The notes: generated by a model not told the origin, from the letters alone. Counted from the first letter of the stretch, positions 6,741 to 15,273 are shown. The stretch is DNA of 25,185 nucleotides from DASYAN01 sp034431765 (GCA_034431765.1 DAOUDD010000053.1:1-25185); one strand, 5' to 3'. Numbers and translations are program-made.

Positions 6741-9700
6741 ATGAGCCGATTTCTCGATGCATTGGCCCAACGTGTTCTTATCTTTGATGGCGCTATGGGC
6801 ACTAATATTCAACGCTATTCGCTTACTGCGGCCGACTATGGCGGCGAGGGGACCGAGGGCTGCAACGAATATCTCGTCCTCACTAAACCGTCGGTTATTG
6901 AGGAGATCCAGGCGGGGTTCCTGGAGGTTGGCTGCGATGTGCTGGAGACCGATTCATTTACTGCTAGCCGTCTCAAGCTTGATGAGTACGGCATTGGGCA
7001 TCTGACACACGAGGTCAATTTTAGCGCAGCACAGCTTGCACGCCGCCTCGCGGACCGCTACAGTACAGCCGAACAGCCACGCTTCGTCGCAGGCTCAGTT
7101 GGTCCTACTGGTATGCTTCCCTCCTCCGACGATCCGCTTTTGAGCAATATTACCTATGCGCAGCTCGTCGAGATCTTCCGTGAACAGGCTACCAGCCTGC
7201 TCCAGGGGGGTGTGGATCTGCTGCTGATCGAGACCAGCCAGGATCTGCTAGAGGTGCGCGCGGCAATTACAGGTCTGCGCCGAGCTATGCGCGAGGTTGG
7301 ACGCACCGTGCCCATTCAAGCGCAGGTCTCGCTCGATACAAGTGGTCGTATGCTGCTGGGTACCGATATCGCGGCGGTGATGACAACGCTGGTGGCGATG
7401 CGCGTAGATATAGTCGGACTCAACTGCTCCACTGGCCCCGAATACATGCGTGAGCCGGTACGTTTCCTGAGCGAACATTGTCCACTCCCAATCTCAACCA
7501 TTCCCAACGCTGGCATCCCGCTCAACGTCAATGGACAGGCCGTCTATCCGCTGGAGCCAGAGGCGATGGCTCTAGCACTGCGCGAGTTTATCACCGAATT
7601 TGGTGTCAACGTTATCGGTGGCTGCTGCGGAAGTAGCCATGAACATTTGCGCGCTATTGTGCAAGCCTGCCGTACAGCTCCCCGCCATCCTCGCCCTCTC
7701 GCCGATGGCAACTTCAACAATAAGGATTTCAAGCGCATCACGCCCCCCTTCGTCGCCAGCGCCATCCGTGCGGTAGCTATGCAACAGGACCCGGCTCCAC
7801 TATTGATCGGTGAGCGCGTCAATGCTACAGGGAGCCGCAAAGCTAAGGAGGCACTGCTCAAAGATGATTACGACACGCTACTGGCGATCGGACGTGAGCA
7901 GGTCGAGGGTGGCGCACATGTACTGGACGTGCAATGTGCTCTCACTGAACGCACCGACGAAGTGCAGCAGATGGCAAAGCTGGTGAAAAAGCTGTCAATG
8001 GGCGTCGAAGCTCCCCTGGTGCTCGACTCAACTGAGGCAGATGTCATTAAGGCTGGACTCGAAATCGTGCCAGGACGCGCAATCATCAATTCGATCAACA
8101 TGGAGAACGGGCGCGTACGTATCGACAGTATTCTCCCCGCTGCGCTCGAACATGGCTCCGCCGTTGTCGCTCTGACTATCGACGAGATAGGCATGGGCAA
8201 AACAAGCGAGCGCAAGGTCGAGATCGCTCACGCTATCTACGATCTCTGTGTCTCCGAATACGGCCTTTCGCCCAACGCGCTTATCTTCGATCCACTTACC
8301 TTTCCGGTCACTACGGGACAGGAGGACCTGCAAACATCGGCGCTTGAGACACTCAACGCACTCACGCGCATCAAGGCGGAATTGCCAGGAGTAATGACAA
8401 TTCTGGGTGTAAGCAATGTCTCATTCGGCCTTAAGCAACACGCCCGTGCGGTCCTCAACAGCGTCTTCCTCTACCACGCCGTCAAAGCTGGCCTCGATAT
8501 AGCAATTGTGAATCCTACTCACATCAAGCCTTATGCAGAGATAGACAGCGAACAGCGCCAACTTGCTGACGACCTGCTCTTCAATCGCCCGGAGGCGTTG
8601 CCCCGCTATATCACCTACTTTGAAGAGCATGGTCCACAGAAAAATGAGAATGCAACAAAGGTCGATCCCACCGAAGGAATGGAGCCAGCCGAGCGCATTC
8701 AATGGCAGATTCTCCACCGCCGCAAAGAGGGCATCGAACCACTGATCGATGAGGTCGTGACCACTCGTGCCAGCACGCAAAATATCACCACCAATGATGC
8801 CGCAGTCAACGTGCTCAACACTGTTCTATTGCCAGCGATGAAGGATGTCGGTGATCGCTTCGGCGCTGGTGAACTGATCCTCCCCTTCGTCTTGCAGTCA
8901 GCCGAGGTGATGAAGCGCGCGGTCTCTCACCTGGAGCGCTACCTGGAAAAACAGGAAGGCTATACGAAGGGGAAGGTTGTGCTGGCAACAGTCTTCGGCG
9001 ATGTGCACGATATCGGCAAAAATCTAGTCAATACTATTCTGAGCAATAACGGCTATACCGTCTACGATCTGGGTAAGCAGGTCCCGCTCAACACAATTCT
9101 TGATAAGGCCGTTGAGGTACAGGCCGATGCTATCGGTCTCTCGGCACTACTGGTGAGCACATCCAAACAGATGCCGCTCTGTGTCAAAGAGCTGTACAAA
9201 CGCAAGCTGGACTTCCCCGTTATCATCGGGGGCGCGGCTATCAACCGCTCGTTTGGCCGCCGCATTCTCTTTGTCGATGAGCAGACGCCTGAGGCTACAC
9301 CACAACCCTTTGAACCCGGCGTCTTCTACGCGCGCGATGCGTTTGAGGGTCTGGAGATCATGGATAAATTGACTAGTGATGCAAGTGCACGCACGCAGTT
9401 TGTTCAACGTGTCCAACAGGAAGCTCTTTCCGAACGGCAGAAGAAAACGGCAAAAGTTGAGACAGCGTCTTCCTCTCCTGCAACAGCTCTTGTACAACCC
9501 TCGGCAAGTATCAGGCCAGCGCTCTCGTTACCAACGCCGCCATTCTGGGGGGCGCGCGTCCTCGAACGGATCGGATTAGAGGATGTTGCTGAATGTATGG
9601 ATCTCAACACGCTCTATCGCCTGCATTGGGGTGGTAAGGCGCATGGCGCTGAGTTCGAGCGGCTGGTCGAGCAGGAGTTTCGCCCACGATTGGATCGCAT

Positions 9701-10331
9701 GCTGCGCGAGGCACGTCAGCAACGCTACCTGCAACCACGTGCGATCTACGGCTACTTCCCGTGCCAATCCAGTGGCAACGAGCTGATAATCTACGATCCA
9801 CAACCCTTCCAACAGCGCAATGGCCCAGCGCCAGCACAACGGGAACTGGCGCGTTTCCAGTTTCCCAGACAGCACGAGCGCGACCGCCTCTGCCTGGCCG
9901 ACTACTTCGCCTCTGTGCAAAGCGGCAAGATCGACACGGTTGCATTTCAGATCGTTACGATGGGCCAGCCAGCGAGTGAAGCCATTGAGCAGCTCCAGCA
10001 AGCGGGCAACTACTCGGAAGCCTACTTCGTTCACGGTCTGGCAGTGGAGATGGCGGAGGGCCTGGCTGAATACACCAACCGCTTGATACGTCGTGAACTC
10101 GGCCTCGATCATTCTCGTGGGAGACGCTATAGCTGGGGCTATCCAGCAATTCCTGACCTGGAGGATCACGCAAAACTCTTCCAGCTTCTCCCAGCACCTG
10201 GCACTATCGGCGTGAACCTGACCGAAGCCTACCAACTGGTGCCCGAACAATCAACTGCGGCCATTGTCGTGCACCATCAACAAGCGGTCTACTTTGCCGT
10301 TCGTGCACCCGCTGAAGTTGCCAGTGTGTAA
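6741..10331 (+). CDS. metH: Cobalamin-dependent methionine synthase, full length
   Basis: The protein has 1196 residues from the ATG at 6741, which has GGAGG 6 nt upstream; the longer frame from 6675 lacks a site. It transfers a methyl group from 5-methyltetrahydrofolate to homocysteine. Domains in order: homocysteine-binding barrel (about 1-320) starting RVLIFDGAMGTNIQ, with the zinc cysteines Cys229 (GLNCSTGP) and Cys295/Cys296 (GGCCG); pterin-binding barrel (about 345-620) with LLIGERVNATGSRK and LDSTEADV; helical cap and B12 domain (about 650-890) with DVHDIGKNLV, where His756 is the lower cobalt ligand; and a C-terminal AdoMet reactivation domain with GRRYSWGYPAIPDLEDHAKL and IGVNLTEAYQLVPEQST. 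A Ser/Ala/Pro-rich linker near residues 905-930 separates the last two. All four modules and the key residues are intact. A hairpin terminator follows immediately. Confidence 0.97.
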   Translation: MSRFLDALAQRVLIFDGAMGTNIQRYSLTAADYGGEGTEGCNEYLVLTKPSVIEEIQAGFLEVGCDVLETDSFTASRLKLDEYGIGHLTHEVNFSAAQLARRLADRYSTAEQPRFVAGSVGPTGMLPSSDDPLLSNITYAQLVEIFREQATSLLQGGVDLLLIETSQDLLEVRAAITGLRRAMREVGRTVPIQAQVSLDTSGRMLLGTDIAAVMTTLVAMRVDIVGLNCSTGPEYMREPVRFLSEHCPLPISTIPNAGIPLNVNGQAVYPLEPEAMALALREFITEFGVNVIGGCCGSSHEHLRAIVQACRTAPRHPRPLADGNFNNKDFKRITPPFVASAIRAVAMQQDPAPLLIGERVNATGSRKAKEALLKDDYDTLLAIGREQVEGGAHVLDVQCALTERTDEVQQMAKLVKKLSMGVEAPLVLDSTEADVIKAGLEIVPGRAIINSINMENGRVRIDSILPAALEHGSAVVALTIDEIGMGKTSERKVEIAHAIYDLCVSEYGLSPNALIFDPLTFPVTTGQEDLQTSALETLNALTRIKAELPGVMTILGVSNVSFGLKQHARAVLNSVFLYHAVKAGLDIAIVNPTHIKPYAEIDSEQRQLADDLLFNRPEALPRYITYFEEHGPQKNENATKVDPTEGMEPAERIQWQILHRRKEGIEPLIDEVVTTRASTQNITTNDAAVNVLNTVLLPAMKDVGDRFGAGELILPFVLQSAEVMKRAVSHLERYLEKQEGYTKGKVVLATVFGDVHDIGKNLVNTILSNNGYTVYDLGKQVPLNTILDKAVEVQADAIGLSALLVSTSKQMPLCVKELYKRKLDFPVIIGGAAINRSFGRRILFVDEQTPEATPQPFEPGVFYARDAFEGLEIMDKLTSDASARTQFVQRVQQEALSERQKKTAKVETASSSPATALVQPSASIRPALSLPTPPFWGARVLERIGLEDVAECMDLNTLYRLHWGGKAHGAEFERLVEQEFRPRLDRMLREARQQRYLQPRAIYGYFPCQSSGNELIIYDPQPFQQRNGPAPAQRELARFQFPRQHERDRLCLADYFASVQSGKIDTVAFQIVTMGQPASEAIEQLQQAGNYSEAYFVHGLAVEMAEGLAEYTNRLIRRELGLDHSRGRRYSWGYPAIPDLEDHAKLFQLLPAPGTIGVNLTEAYQLVPEQSTAAIVVHHQQAVYFAVRAPAEVASV

Positions 10332-10339
10332 TAGAAAAA

Positions 10340-10370
10340 GCAGGGCATAGTTCTTTCTGTGCCCTGCCTT
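10340..10370 (+). terminator. Hairpin terminator of metH
   Basis: GCAGGGCA (10340-10347) pairs with TGCCCTGC (10360-10367) around a 12-nt loop, 8 nt after the metH stop. It is followed by a short T-rich tail (CTTATT), with an A run on the other side, so it may also stop the minus-strand transcript of the 32-aa gene. Confidence 0.75.
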
Positions 10371-10389
10371 ATTGCTTACATCTTAGCAC

Positions 10390-10488
10390 CTATTCGTCAT
10401 CGCTGTCATCTGGACCCACAAGAATAGGTGGCTCAGGCTCCTCCGATGGGTCCTCATCGTCGCAGCCAAACTTAACCCCCTGACTCAT
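10390..10488 (-). CDS. Tiny acidic peptide, 32 aa
   Basis: ATG at 10488 follows a G-rich GGGGGGGAAT site at very short spacing, and the frame ends with TAG at 10390-10392. The peptide starts MSQGVKFGCDDEDPSEEPEP and ends PDDSDDE: about 12 acidic residues, one lysine and one cysteine, with no membrane segment. Strong acidity and many prolines suggest an unfolded peptide. It has its own well-formed promoter and a 12-bp leader hairpin, which favours a real gene. The GCDDED start followed by an acidic tail could be a precursor or an adaptor, but no modifying enzyme lies nearby and the family is not recognised. The odd ribosome-binding site lowers confidence. Confidence 0.5.
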   Translation of the reverse strand: MSQGVKFGCDDEDPSEEPEPPILVGPDDSDDE

Positions 10489-10512
10489 ATTCCCCCCCAA
10501 TAATTTCTTACA

Positions 10513-10546
10513 GAGAGGAGACACGGATGACAATGTGTCTCCTCTC
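10513..10546 (-). promoter_or_regulatory. Perfect 12-bp hairpin in the leader of the 32-aa gene
   Basis: Arms 10513-10524 and 10535-10546 enclose a 10-nt loop. On the minus strand the hairpin begins about 7 nt after the predicted transcription start and ends 24 nt before the ATG. There is no U tract after it, so a stabilising or regulatory 5' hairpin is more likely than a terminator. Confidence 0.6.
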
Positions 10547-10559
10547 CGTATGAGCACTG

Positions 10560-10588
10560 GTTATAGCATGTCTTTTCCTTTTCTTCAA
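10560..10588 (-). promoter_or_regulatory. Promoter of the 32-aa acidic peptide gene
   Basis: On the minus strand TTGAAG (10588-10583) and TATAAC (10565-10560) are separated by 17 nt, and TGC before the -10 gives an extended element. The predicted start is near 10553, with a leader of about 65 nt. Confidence 0.6.
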
Positions 10589-10697
10589 TACATTTCGATG
10601 TCAGTTTTTTCATTTTTGTCTGTTTTTATATGACAATTCTTTCATGCGGCTTGTGTTCTAATCGGGTTCGGCCGTATACGCCTCTAGCAAAGTGTGA

Positions 10698-10703
10698 TAT
10701 ACT
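10698..10703 (+). promoter_or_regulatory. Extended -10 promoter of the cysS leader
   Basis: TATACT preceded by TGTGA (TGN rule) predicts a start near 10710 and a leader of about 234 nt before cysS. No consensus -35 box is seen at 17 nt. This leader length is needed for the attenuator described below. Confidence 0.5.
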
Positions 10704-10740
10704 GTTCTACAGAAACATGACATACAATTTGGAGAGAACA

Positions 10741-10803
10741 GTGAATATTCGCCAGCACACCTGTACCTGTCTCTACGTTTCCAAAGGCAACCGTACCAGG
10801 TAG
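10741..10803 (+). CDS. Cys-codon leader peptide upstream of cysS, 20 aa
   Basis: A GTG at 10741 is preceded by GGAGAG (10731-10736) at 4-5 nt, and the frame runs 20 codons to TAG at 10801-10803. The peptide reads MNIRQHTCTCLYVSKGNRTR; Cys codons TGT at 10762-10764 and 10768-10770 flank one Thr codon. The second Cys codon ends 3 nt before the 5' arm of a perfect 14-bp hairpin (10774-10787), and the stop codon lies in that hairpin's loop. A short translated frame rich in the cognate amino acid codon, ahead of that amino acid's tRNA synthetase, is the classical layout of a leader peptide that senses charged tRNA-Cys by ribosome stalling. No known leader family was recognised. The coding call rests on the start signal, codon content and position. 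Confidence 0.6.
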   Translation: MNIRQHTCTCLYVSKGNRTR

Positions 10804-10909
10804 CTCAGCCCTTTGGAAACGTAAAGACGTGTTCTCCGACACGCTTCTGCCCATCCCTCCCCGCACGTTCTTCGCCTGAGCTACAATCTCCACATCCACT
10901 TACCAAAGG
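10774..10909 (+). promoter_or_regulatory. Candidate cysteine-responsive attenuator of cysS
   Basis: Helix A pairs 10774-10787 with 10810-10823 (14 bp, perfect). Its loop sequence GTAGCTCAG (10800-10808), which contains the leader stop codon, is perfectly complementary to CTGAGCTAC at 10876-10884. CCAAAGG of the 5' arm (10781-10787) is repeated at 10903-10909 and can compete for CCTTTGG at 10810-10816. Between them, 10835-10902 has about 31 C against 8 G in 68 nt, like a Rho-loading tract. No U-run terminator is present, so Rho-dependent termination or control of the cysS ribosome-binding site is more likely than intrinsic termination. The mechanism is inferred. No T-box consensus is present. 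Confidence 0.55.
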
Positions 10910-10943
10910 TATATACATTACTATTATAAAGAGGAGGTAGTTC

Positions 10944-12377
10944 ATGCCTACCATTTCAGAAAAACCAATTTACCTGTACAATACACTGACACGCCAGAAA
11001 GACCTGTTCACGCCGCTCCACTCGCCTCAGGTCGGCATCTATAACTGCGGTCCCACGGTCTACAAAGATATTCATATCGGCAACTTGCGCGCCTTCACTA
11101 CCACCGACTGGCTGCGTCGCGTGCTCGAATACAATGGCTACGATGTCTACCTGGTACGCAATATCACTGATGTCGGCCACCTCCACGATGGGGATGATCC
11201 ACGCGGTGGACAGGATAAGCTTGAGCACGAAGCGCGCACAAGTGGCCGCTCTGCACACGAGATCGCTGCATACTACATCGAGCAGTATCAGCGCGACACG
11301 ACAGAGATGAATATCCTTCCTCCTCACCAGTCACCAAAGGCCACTGACCATATCCCAGAGATGATTGCACTGACTGAGCGACTGATCGGGCGCGGTCTAG
11401 CCTATGTTACCGATGACAACGTCTACTACGATGTCAGCAAGTTTCCCTCCTATGGTGAACTCTCCGGCAATACAGTGGAAAACTTACGCGCCGGCGGCCA
11501 TGGCCGTGCGCAGATGGAGATTGCCGAGGACAAACGCGCCCCCGAAGACTTCGCACTCTGGAAGCACGGCGAGCCAAGCCGCCAGATGAACTGGGAAAGC
11601 CCCTGGGGAACTGGCTTCCCCGGCTGGCATATCGAGTGCTCTGCCATGTCCGCAAAATACCTTGGTGAACAATTCGACATCCATACCGGCGGCATAGACC
11701 TGGTCTTCCCCCACCATGAGGATGAGATTGCACAAAGCCAGGGGGTGCTCGACAAGAGGCCTGTACGCTACTGGGTGCACAACGAGTTTCTCGATTTCGG
11801 TAGTAGCAAGATGTCACGTTCGCTCGGCAACGTTGTTCTGCTGAGCACGCTAAAAGAGCGCGGCATCGAGCCGATGGCCTACCGTTACCTGCTGCTCACC
11901 GCCCACTACCGCTCTAAGCTGGCCTTTACCGAGACCTCTGTCCAGGGGGCACAAAATGCGCTTAACAATCTACGTGAGGATCTGGCAGCACTGCCAGCGC
12001 TCTCTGAAGCTGACCTCGCTCAGCCCTGGTCAGATGAGGCAGAGCGCAACCGCAACGCGTTCCACGAGGCGATCAACAACGATCTGGACCTGCCGATAGC
12101 CATCAGCATCACGCGCGAAGTTGCGCGAACTGCTAAGATAACGCCTGCTGAGCGGCGTCGCCTGCTGCTCGACTTTGATCGCGTCCTCGGATTGCGCCTG
12201 GATACAGTTGCACCAAAGGCACCACGTGTCCTGAGCGAGGAAGCGCAACTCCTGATCAAAGAGCGCGACGCGGCTCGTGCAGCCCGCAACTGGAAAGAAT
12301 CCGACCGTCTGCGTGATAGGCTCAAAGCCCTCGGCTTCGAGGTGCGCGACACCGCAAAGGGCACCGAGGTAGTATAA
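10944..12377 (+). CDS. cysS: Cysteinyl-tRNA synthetase
   Basis: The protein has 477 residues, normal length for this class I synthetase, which charges tRNA-Cys with cysteine in the cytoplasm. ATG 10944 has GAGGAGG 6 nt upstream. Diagnostic features are YNCGPTVYKDIHIGN (Cys35 as a zinc ligand; HIGN 44-47 as the HIGH signature), GFPGWHIECSAMS with the second zinc cysteine, GGIDLVFPHHEDEIAQ with the zinc histidine, and KMSRS at 289-293 as the KMSKS signature. The C-terminal helical region ends LLIKERDAARAARNWKESDRLRDRLKALG, the usual anticodon-side tail. It is preceded by a roughly 234-nt leader with a Cys-codon upstream frame and alternative helices, so its expression is probably cysteine-responsive. 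Confidence 0.97.
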   Translation: MPTISEKPIYLYNTLTRQKDLFTPLHSPQVGIYNCGPTVYKDIHIGNLRAFTTTDWLRRVLEYNGYDVYLVRNITDVGHLHDGDDPRGGQDKLEHEARTSGRSAHEIAAYYIEQYQRDTTEMNILPPHQSPKATDHIPEMIALTERLIGRGLAYVTDDNVYYDVSKFPSYGELSGNTVENLRAGGHGRAQMEIAEDKRAPEDFALWKHGEPSRQMNWESPWGTGFPGWHIECSAMSAKYLGEQFDIHTGGIDLVFPHHEDEIAQSQGVLDKRPVRYWVHNEFLDFGSSKMSRSLGNVVLLSTLKERGIEPMAYRYLLLTAHYRSKLAFTETSVQGAQNALNNLREDLAALPALSEADLAQPWSDEAERNRNAFHEAINNDLDLPIAISITREVARTAKITPAERRRLLLDFDRVLGLRLDTVAPKAPRVLSEEAQLLIKERDAARAARNWKESDRLRDRLKALGFEVRDTAKGTEVV

Positions 12378-12406
12378 CTACCAGGGAATTGGGGTACAAT
12401 ACAGAA

Positions 12407-12671
12407 TTATGAGTCATCCCAAATGTAATACTGCTGGCGAACGTACTGGTTCACAAAAGCTGTTCGATTTTCTCTTCGTTGGCCCTTGCCACGCGCTTCA
12501 GAGCCTTCATAGGGACCAGCATTCATGGCGTCCGTTGCCTCGGAGTTCACAGATGATTGCACCTAGCACTCACGTTCGCCTGCAATATCTTCTAGGGTTA
12601 CGTCGCGTCTCACCTCATCAGGAGTTGCGAATCCACGACGCATGACGTTTCAACATTTGGATGGCTCATAA
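12407..12671 (+). ncRNA. 265-nt segment closed by an 18-bp terminal stem: structured RNA or MITE
   Basis: Arms 12407-12425 and 12654-12671 pair over 18 positions with one G-U wobble and one bulged C. A -10-like TACAAT (12395-12400) ends 6 nt before the left arm, so transcription would begin at the arm itself. Internal complementarity includes 12551-12561 with 12581-12590 (one bulge), 12600-12609 with 12637-12648, and 12436-12444 with 12572-12580; the last crosses the first. No SRP, tmRNA, RNase P or 6S signature was recognised. The alternative is a 260-bp MITE: the arms are terminal inverted repeats and TA dinucleotides sit at both ends, as in Tc1/IS630-type insertions. A 78-codon frame inside has no ribosome-binding site. 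Confidence 0.4.
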
Positions 12672-12731
12672 CTCAAGTTGTCACGCACGGACTCTTTGCA
12701 GTCCTTTTCCAATAACCTCAAGGAGGGGTTC

Positions 12732-15176
12732 ATGGTCGCCTGGTGGAAAAAAACACTGCTCACTGCGGCAAGCCTGACCGGTTTTGCTGCTGGTAGCTAC
12801 TACTTGCTCTCTCGTCGCCCTCTCCCGCAAAAAAGCGGCACCCACGTGCTGAACGGGCTGCATGAACCCGTGAAGATCGTGACAGACCGCTACGGCGTGC
12901 CCCATATCTATGCCCAGAACGAAGACGATCTCTACTTTGCTCAGGGCTACATCCATGCCCAGGAACGGCTCTGGCAGATGGAGGTCAATCGCCGTCTGGC
13001 AAGTGGACGGCTCTCCGAACTCTTCGGCTCTCTTGCACTGGAGACCGATCGCTTCTGTCGCCGTCTCGGTATGCATCGTGCGGCTGCGGCTGCGGCTGAA
13101 CAGCTCTCACCACACAATCGCCGCGTCCTCGACGCCTATGCCAACGGTGTTAACACGTACATTGAGACAAATGAACACAAACTGCCCGTCGAGTTCACGC
13201 TTCTACGCACAAAGCCCGCTCCCTGGCAGCCGATTGATACGCTACAATGGGCAAAGTTGCAGGGCTGGAGCTTGAGCGGCAACTGGGAGAGCGAACTGAT
13301 TCGCGCTAAATTGGTTGCTAAGCTTGGCCCTGAACGAGCGGCGAAACTGGAAGCCGGCTACGATCCAAATCACACGCTGATTCTGCCTCCCGGTACTTCC
13401 TATCAGGGGATCAATCTTGGACTGCTCGAAGAATACGCGAATATCAAGGAATTGAGCGGCTTCGGCTTAAGCGGGGGTAGCAACAACTGGGTTGTCGATG
13501 GCACGCTGACACAATCGGGCAAGCCGATTCTCTGCAACGATCCACACCTTGGGCAGGCCGCGCCTTCGATCTGGTTCGAGTGTCACCTCGTGGCAGGTGA
13601 TATCAATGTCATCGGTGCAAGCTTTCCCGGTAGCCCTGGCGTCATCATCGGGCACAATCAGTACATCGCGTGGGGCGTGACCAATGCTGTCTCGGATGTC
13701 CAGGATCTCTACATGGAGAAGCTCAATCCAGCCAATCCGCACCAGTACGAGTTCCAGGGCAGATGGGAAGAGGCGCAGGTCTTCTCTGAAGAGATTATTG
13801 TGAAAGGTCAGGACAAGCCGGTTATCGAAGAGGTACTGGTGACGCGGCATGGCCCGATCATCACACAACTGCCGCAATCCTCTAACGGCTCTACGACTCC
13901 GGCCGAGCCGCCGCTCTCCCTGCGCTGGACCGGGCTGGAGCAGACGCGTATTATCTCTGCTGCGCAAAATCTCAACCGAGCGACCAACTGGCACGAGTTT
14001 CGTGATGCCTTGCGCGATTGGGATAACCCGCCACAAAATTTCGTCTACGCCGATATCGAGGGCAACATCGGCTATATCATGGCCGGCGATATCCCCATTC
14101 GTGCTCAGGGCCAGGCGCTCCTCCCCTCACCAGGCTGGACGGGCGAACATGAGTGGACCGGTACCATCCCTTTCGACGAGTTGCCGCAGGCGTACAATCC
14201 TGAGCAACATATGTTCGTCACTGCTAACAACCGCGTAGTCAGCGACTCCTACCCGTACTACATCTCTCATGAGTGGCTCAACGGCTATCGTGCGCAACGC
14301 ATCCGCGATCTGCTGAACGCAAAGGAAACGCTCACCGTTGAGGATATGGCAAGCATACAGGCAGACCAATACTCGCTGCCTGCCAGCGAGATCGTGCCAC
14401 ATATGCTGGCTATTCCAGCCAGTACACCGCTCAAGCAGGCCGCGCACGATATTCTGCGTACCTGGGATTTCGTGCTCTCGCCGACGAGTATCCCGGCCCT
14501 GCTCTATACGACCTTCTTGCGCAAGCTGCAACAGCTCACATTCGATACTGTGTTTGGCGACGATAAAGAACTGGCCTCTAGCTACTTTGGCGTGGGCGCG
14601 ACCTTTATTCCCGCCCTCAACGGCTACGCCAGCCGCAGTATCCCACTGCTGATCCGTATGCTTCAGGAAAAGGATGATACCTGGTTCAGCTCCTCCGTTA
14701 TGACCAATGGACCAACCTCCTGGTCGGATGCGCTCGAACGAGCACTCGACGCGACTATCGAGGACTTGCGTGCGCGTCTGGGTGGAAATATCCTGCGCTG
14801 GCAGTATGGCGCGTTGCATCAGATGACTTACAGTCACCCGCTCGGAGCCGTCAAAGCGCTGGAGCGCTTCTTCAACCGTGGTCCCTTCCCATTTGGTGGA
14901 GACAGTGATACCGTCAGCATGGGCAACTCCTCGCCAGCCAAACCGGAGGAGGTCATCGTCGTCCCCTCGTATCGACAGATCGTGGATCTTGACAACCTCG
15001 CGAACTCGTGCTCCATCCACGCCCCCGGTCAATCAGGTCATCCCGCGAGCAAGCACTATGACGATTTCATCCCATTCTGGCGCGAAAACCGCCACCATCC
15101 CATGCTCTACGATGATGCGACGATAGAGACAGAGGCGGAAGGAACGCTCCATTTCTCCCCGAAAAGACCCTCGTAA
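12732..15176 (+). CDS. Penicillin-acylase-family (S45) N-terminal nucleophile hydrolase, membrane-anchored
   Basis: The protein has 814 residues from the ATG at 12732, which has AGGAGGGG just upstream; the TTG at 12678 has no site. The N-terminus (WWKKTLLTAASLTGFAAGSYYL) is a signal anchor, so the enzyme faces outside. The alpha part contains VKIVTDRYGVPHIYAQNEDDLYFAQGYIHAQERLWQMEVNRR, typical of the family. The beta chain would begin at Ser250 in GGSNNWVVDG after self-cleavage; this serine is the nucleophile. DPHLG follows, and further on the family's oxyanion-hole type asparagine region (VTANNRV) is present. Family members cleave amide bonds of beta-lactams, acyl-homoserine lactones or other acylated amines; the substrate here cannot be told. 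A terminator follows at 15274. Confidence 0.9.
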   Translation: MVAWWKKTLLTAASLTGFAAGSYYLLSRRPLPQKSGTHVLNGLHEPVKIVTDRYGVPHIYAQNEDDLYFAQGYIHAQERLWQMEVNRRLASGRLSELFGSLALETDRFCRRLGMHRAAAAAAEQLSPHNRRVLDAYANGVNTYIETNEHKLPVEFTLLRTKPAPWQPIDTLQWAKLQGWSLSGNWESELIRAKLVAKLGPERAAKLEAGYDPNHTLILPPGTSYQGINLGLLEEYANIKELSGFGLSGGSNNWVVDGTLTQSGKPILCNDPHLGQAAPSIWFECHLVAGDINVIGASFPGSPGVIIGHNQYIAWGVTNAVSDVQDLYMEKLNPANPHQYEFQGRWEEAQVFSEEIIVKGQDKPVIEEVLVTRHGPIITQLPQSSNGSTTPAEPPLSLRWTGLEQTRIISAAQNLNRATNWHEFRDALRDWDNPPQNFVYADIEGNIGYIMAGDIPIRAQGQALLPSPGWTGEHEWTGTIPFDELPQAYNPEQHMFVTANNRVVSDSYPYYISHEWLNGYRAQRIRDLLNAKETLTVEDMASIQADQYSLPASEIVPHMLAIPASTPLKQAAHDILRTWDFVLSPTSIPALLYTTFLRKLQQLTFDTVFGDDKELASSYFGVGATFIPALNGYASRSIPLLIRMLQEKDDTWFSSSVMTNGPTSWSDALERALDATIEDLRARLGGNILRWQYGALHQMTYSHPLGAVKALERFFNRGPFPFGGDSDTVSMGNSSPAKPEEVIVVPSYRQIVDLDNLANSCSIHAPGQSGHPASKHYDDFIPFWRENRHHPMLYDDATIETEAEGTLHFSPKRPS

Positions 15177-15273
15177 CGGAAAATTTTACATTTTCGTGAG
15201 AGTTTCTTGAGATACGAGAGGTATACTATTTATTGTGAGGTCAGAGTGAGTCACAGGCTCTGAACGCATAGCA

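Noticed and set aside
9576..10250. 224-codon minus-strand frame opposite the end of metH
   Set aside because: It lies opposite the conserved AdoMet activation domain and lacks start signals.
10799..10808. tRNA D-arm-like GGTAGCTCAG in the cysS leader
   Set aside because: No acceptor stem, anticodon arm or T arm can be placed around it; it is part of the hairpin loop.
10710..10943. T-box riboswitch upstream of cysS
   Set aside because: The antiterminator consensus (GGTGGNACCGCG type) is absent; the leader carries a Cys-codon frame instead.
12409..12645. 78-codon frame after cysS
   Set aside because: It has no ribosome-binding site, its composition is not protein-like, and it lies wholly inside the structured 12407-12671 element.
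14127..15032. 301-codon minus-strand frame opposite the acylase gene
   Set aside because: It is a shadow of a well-supported S45 hydrolase frame with no family signature of its own.
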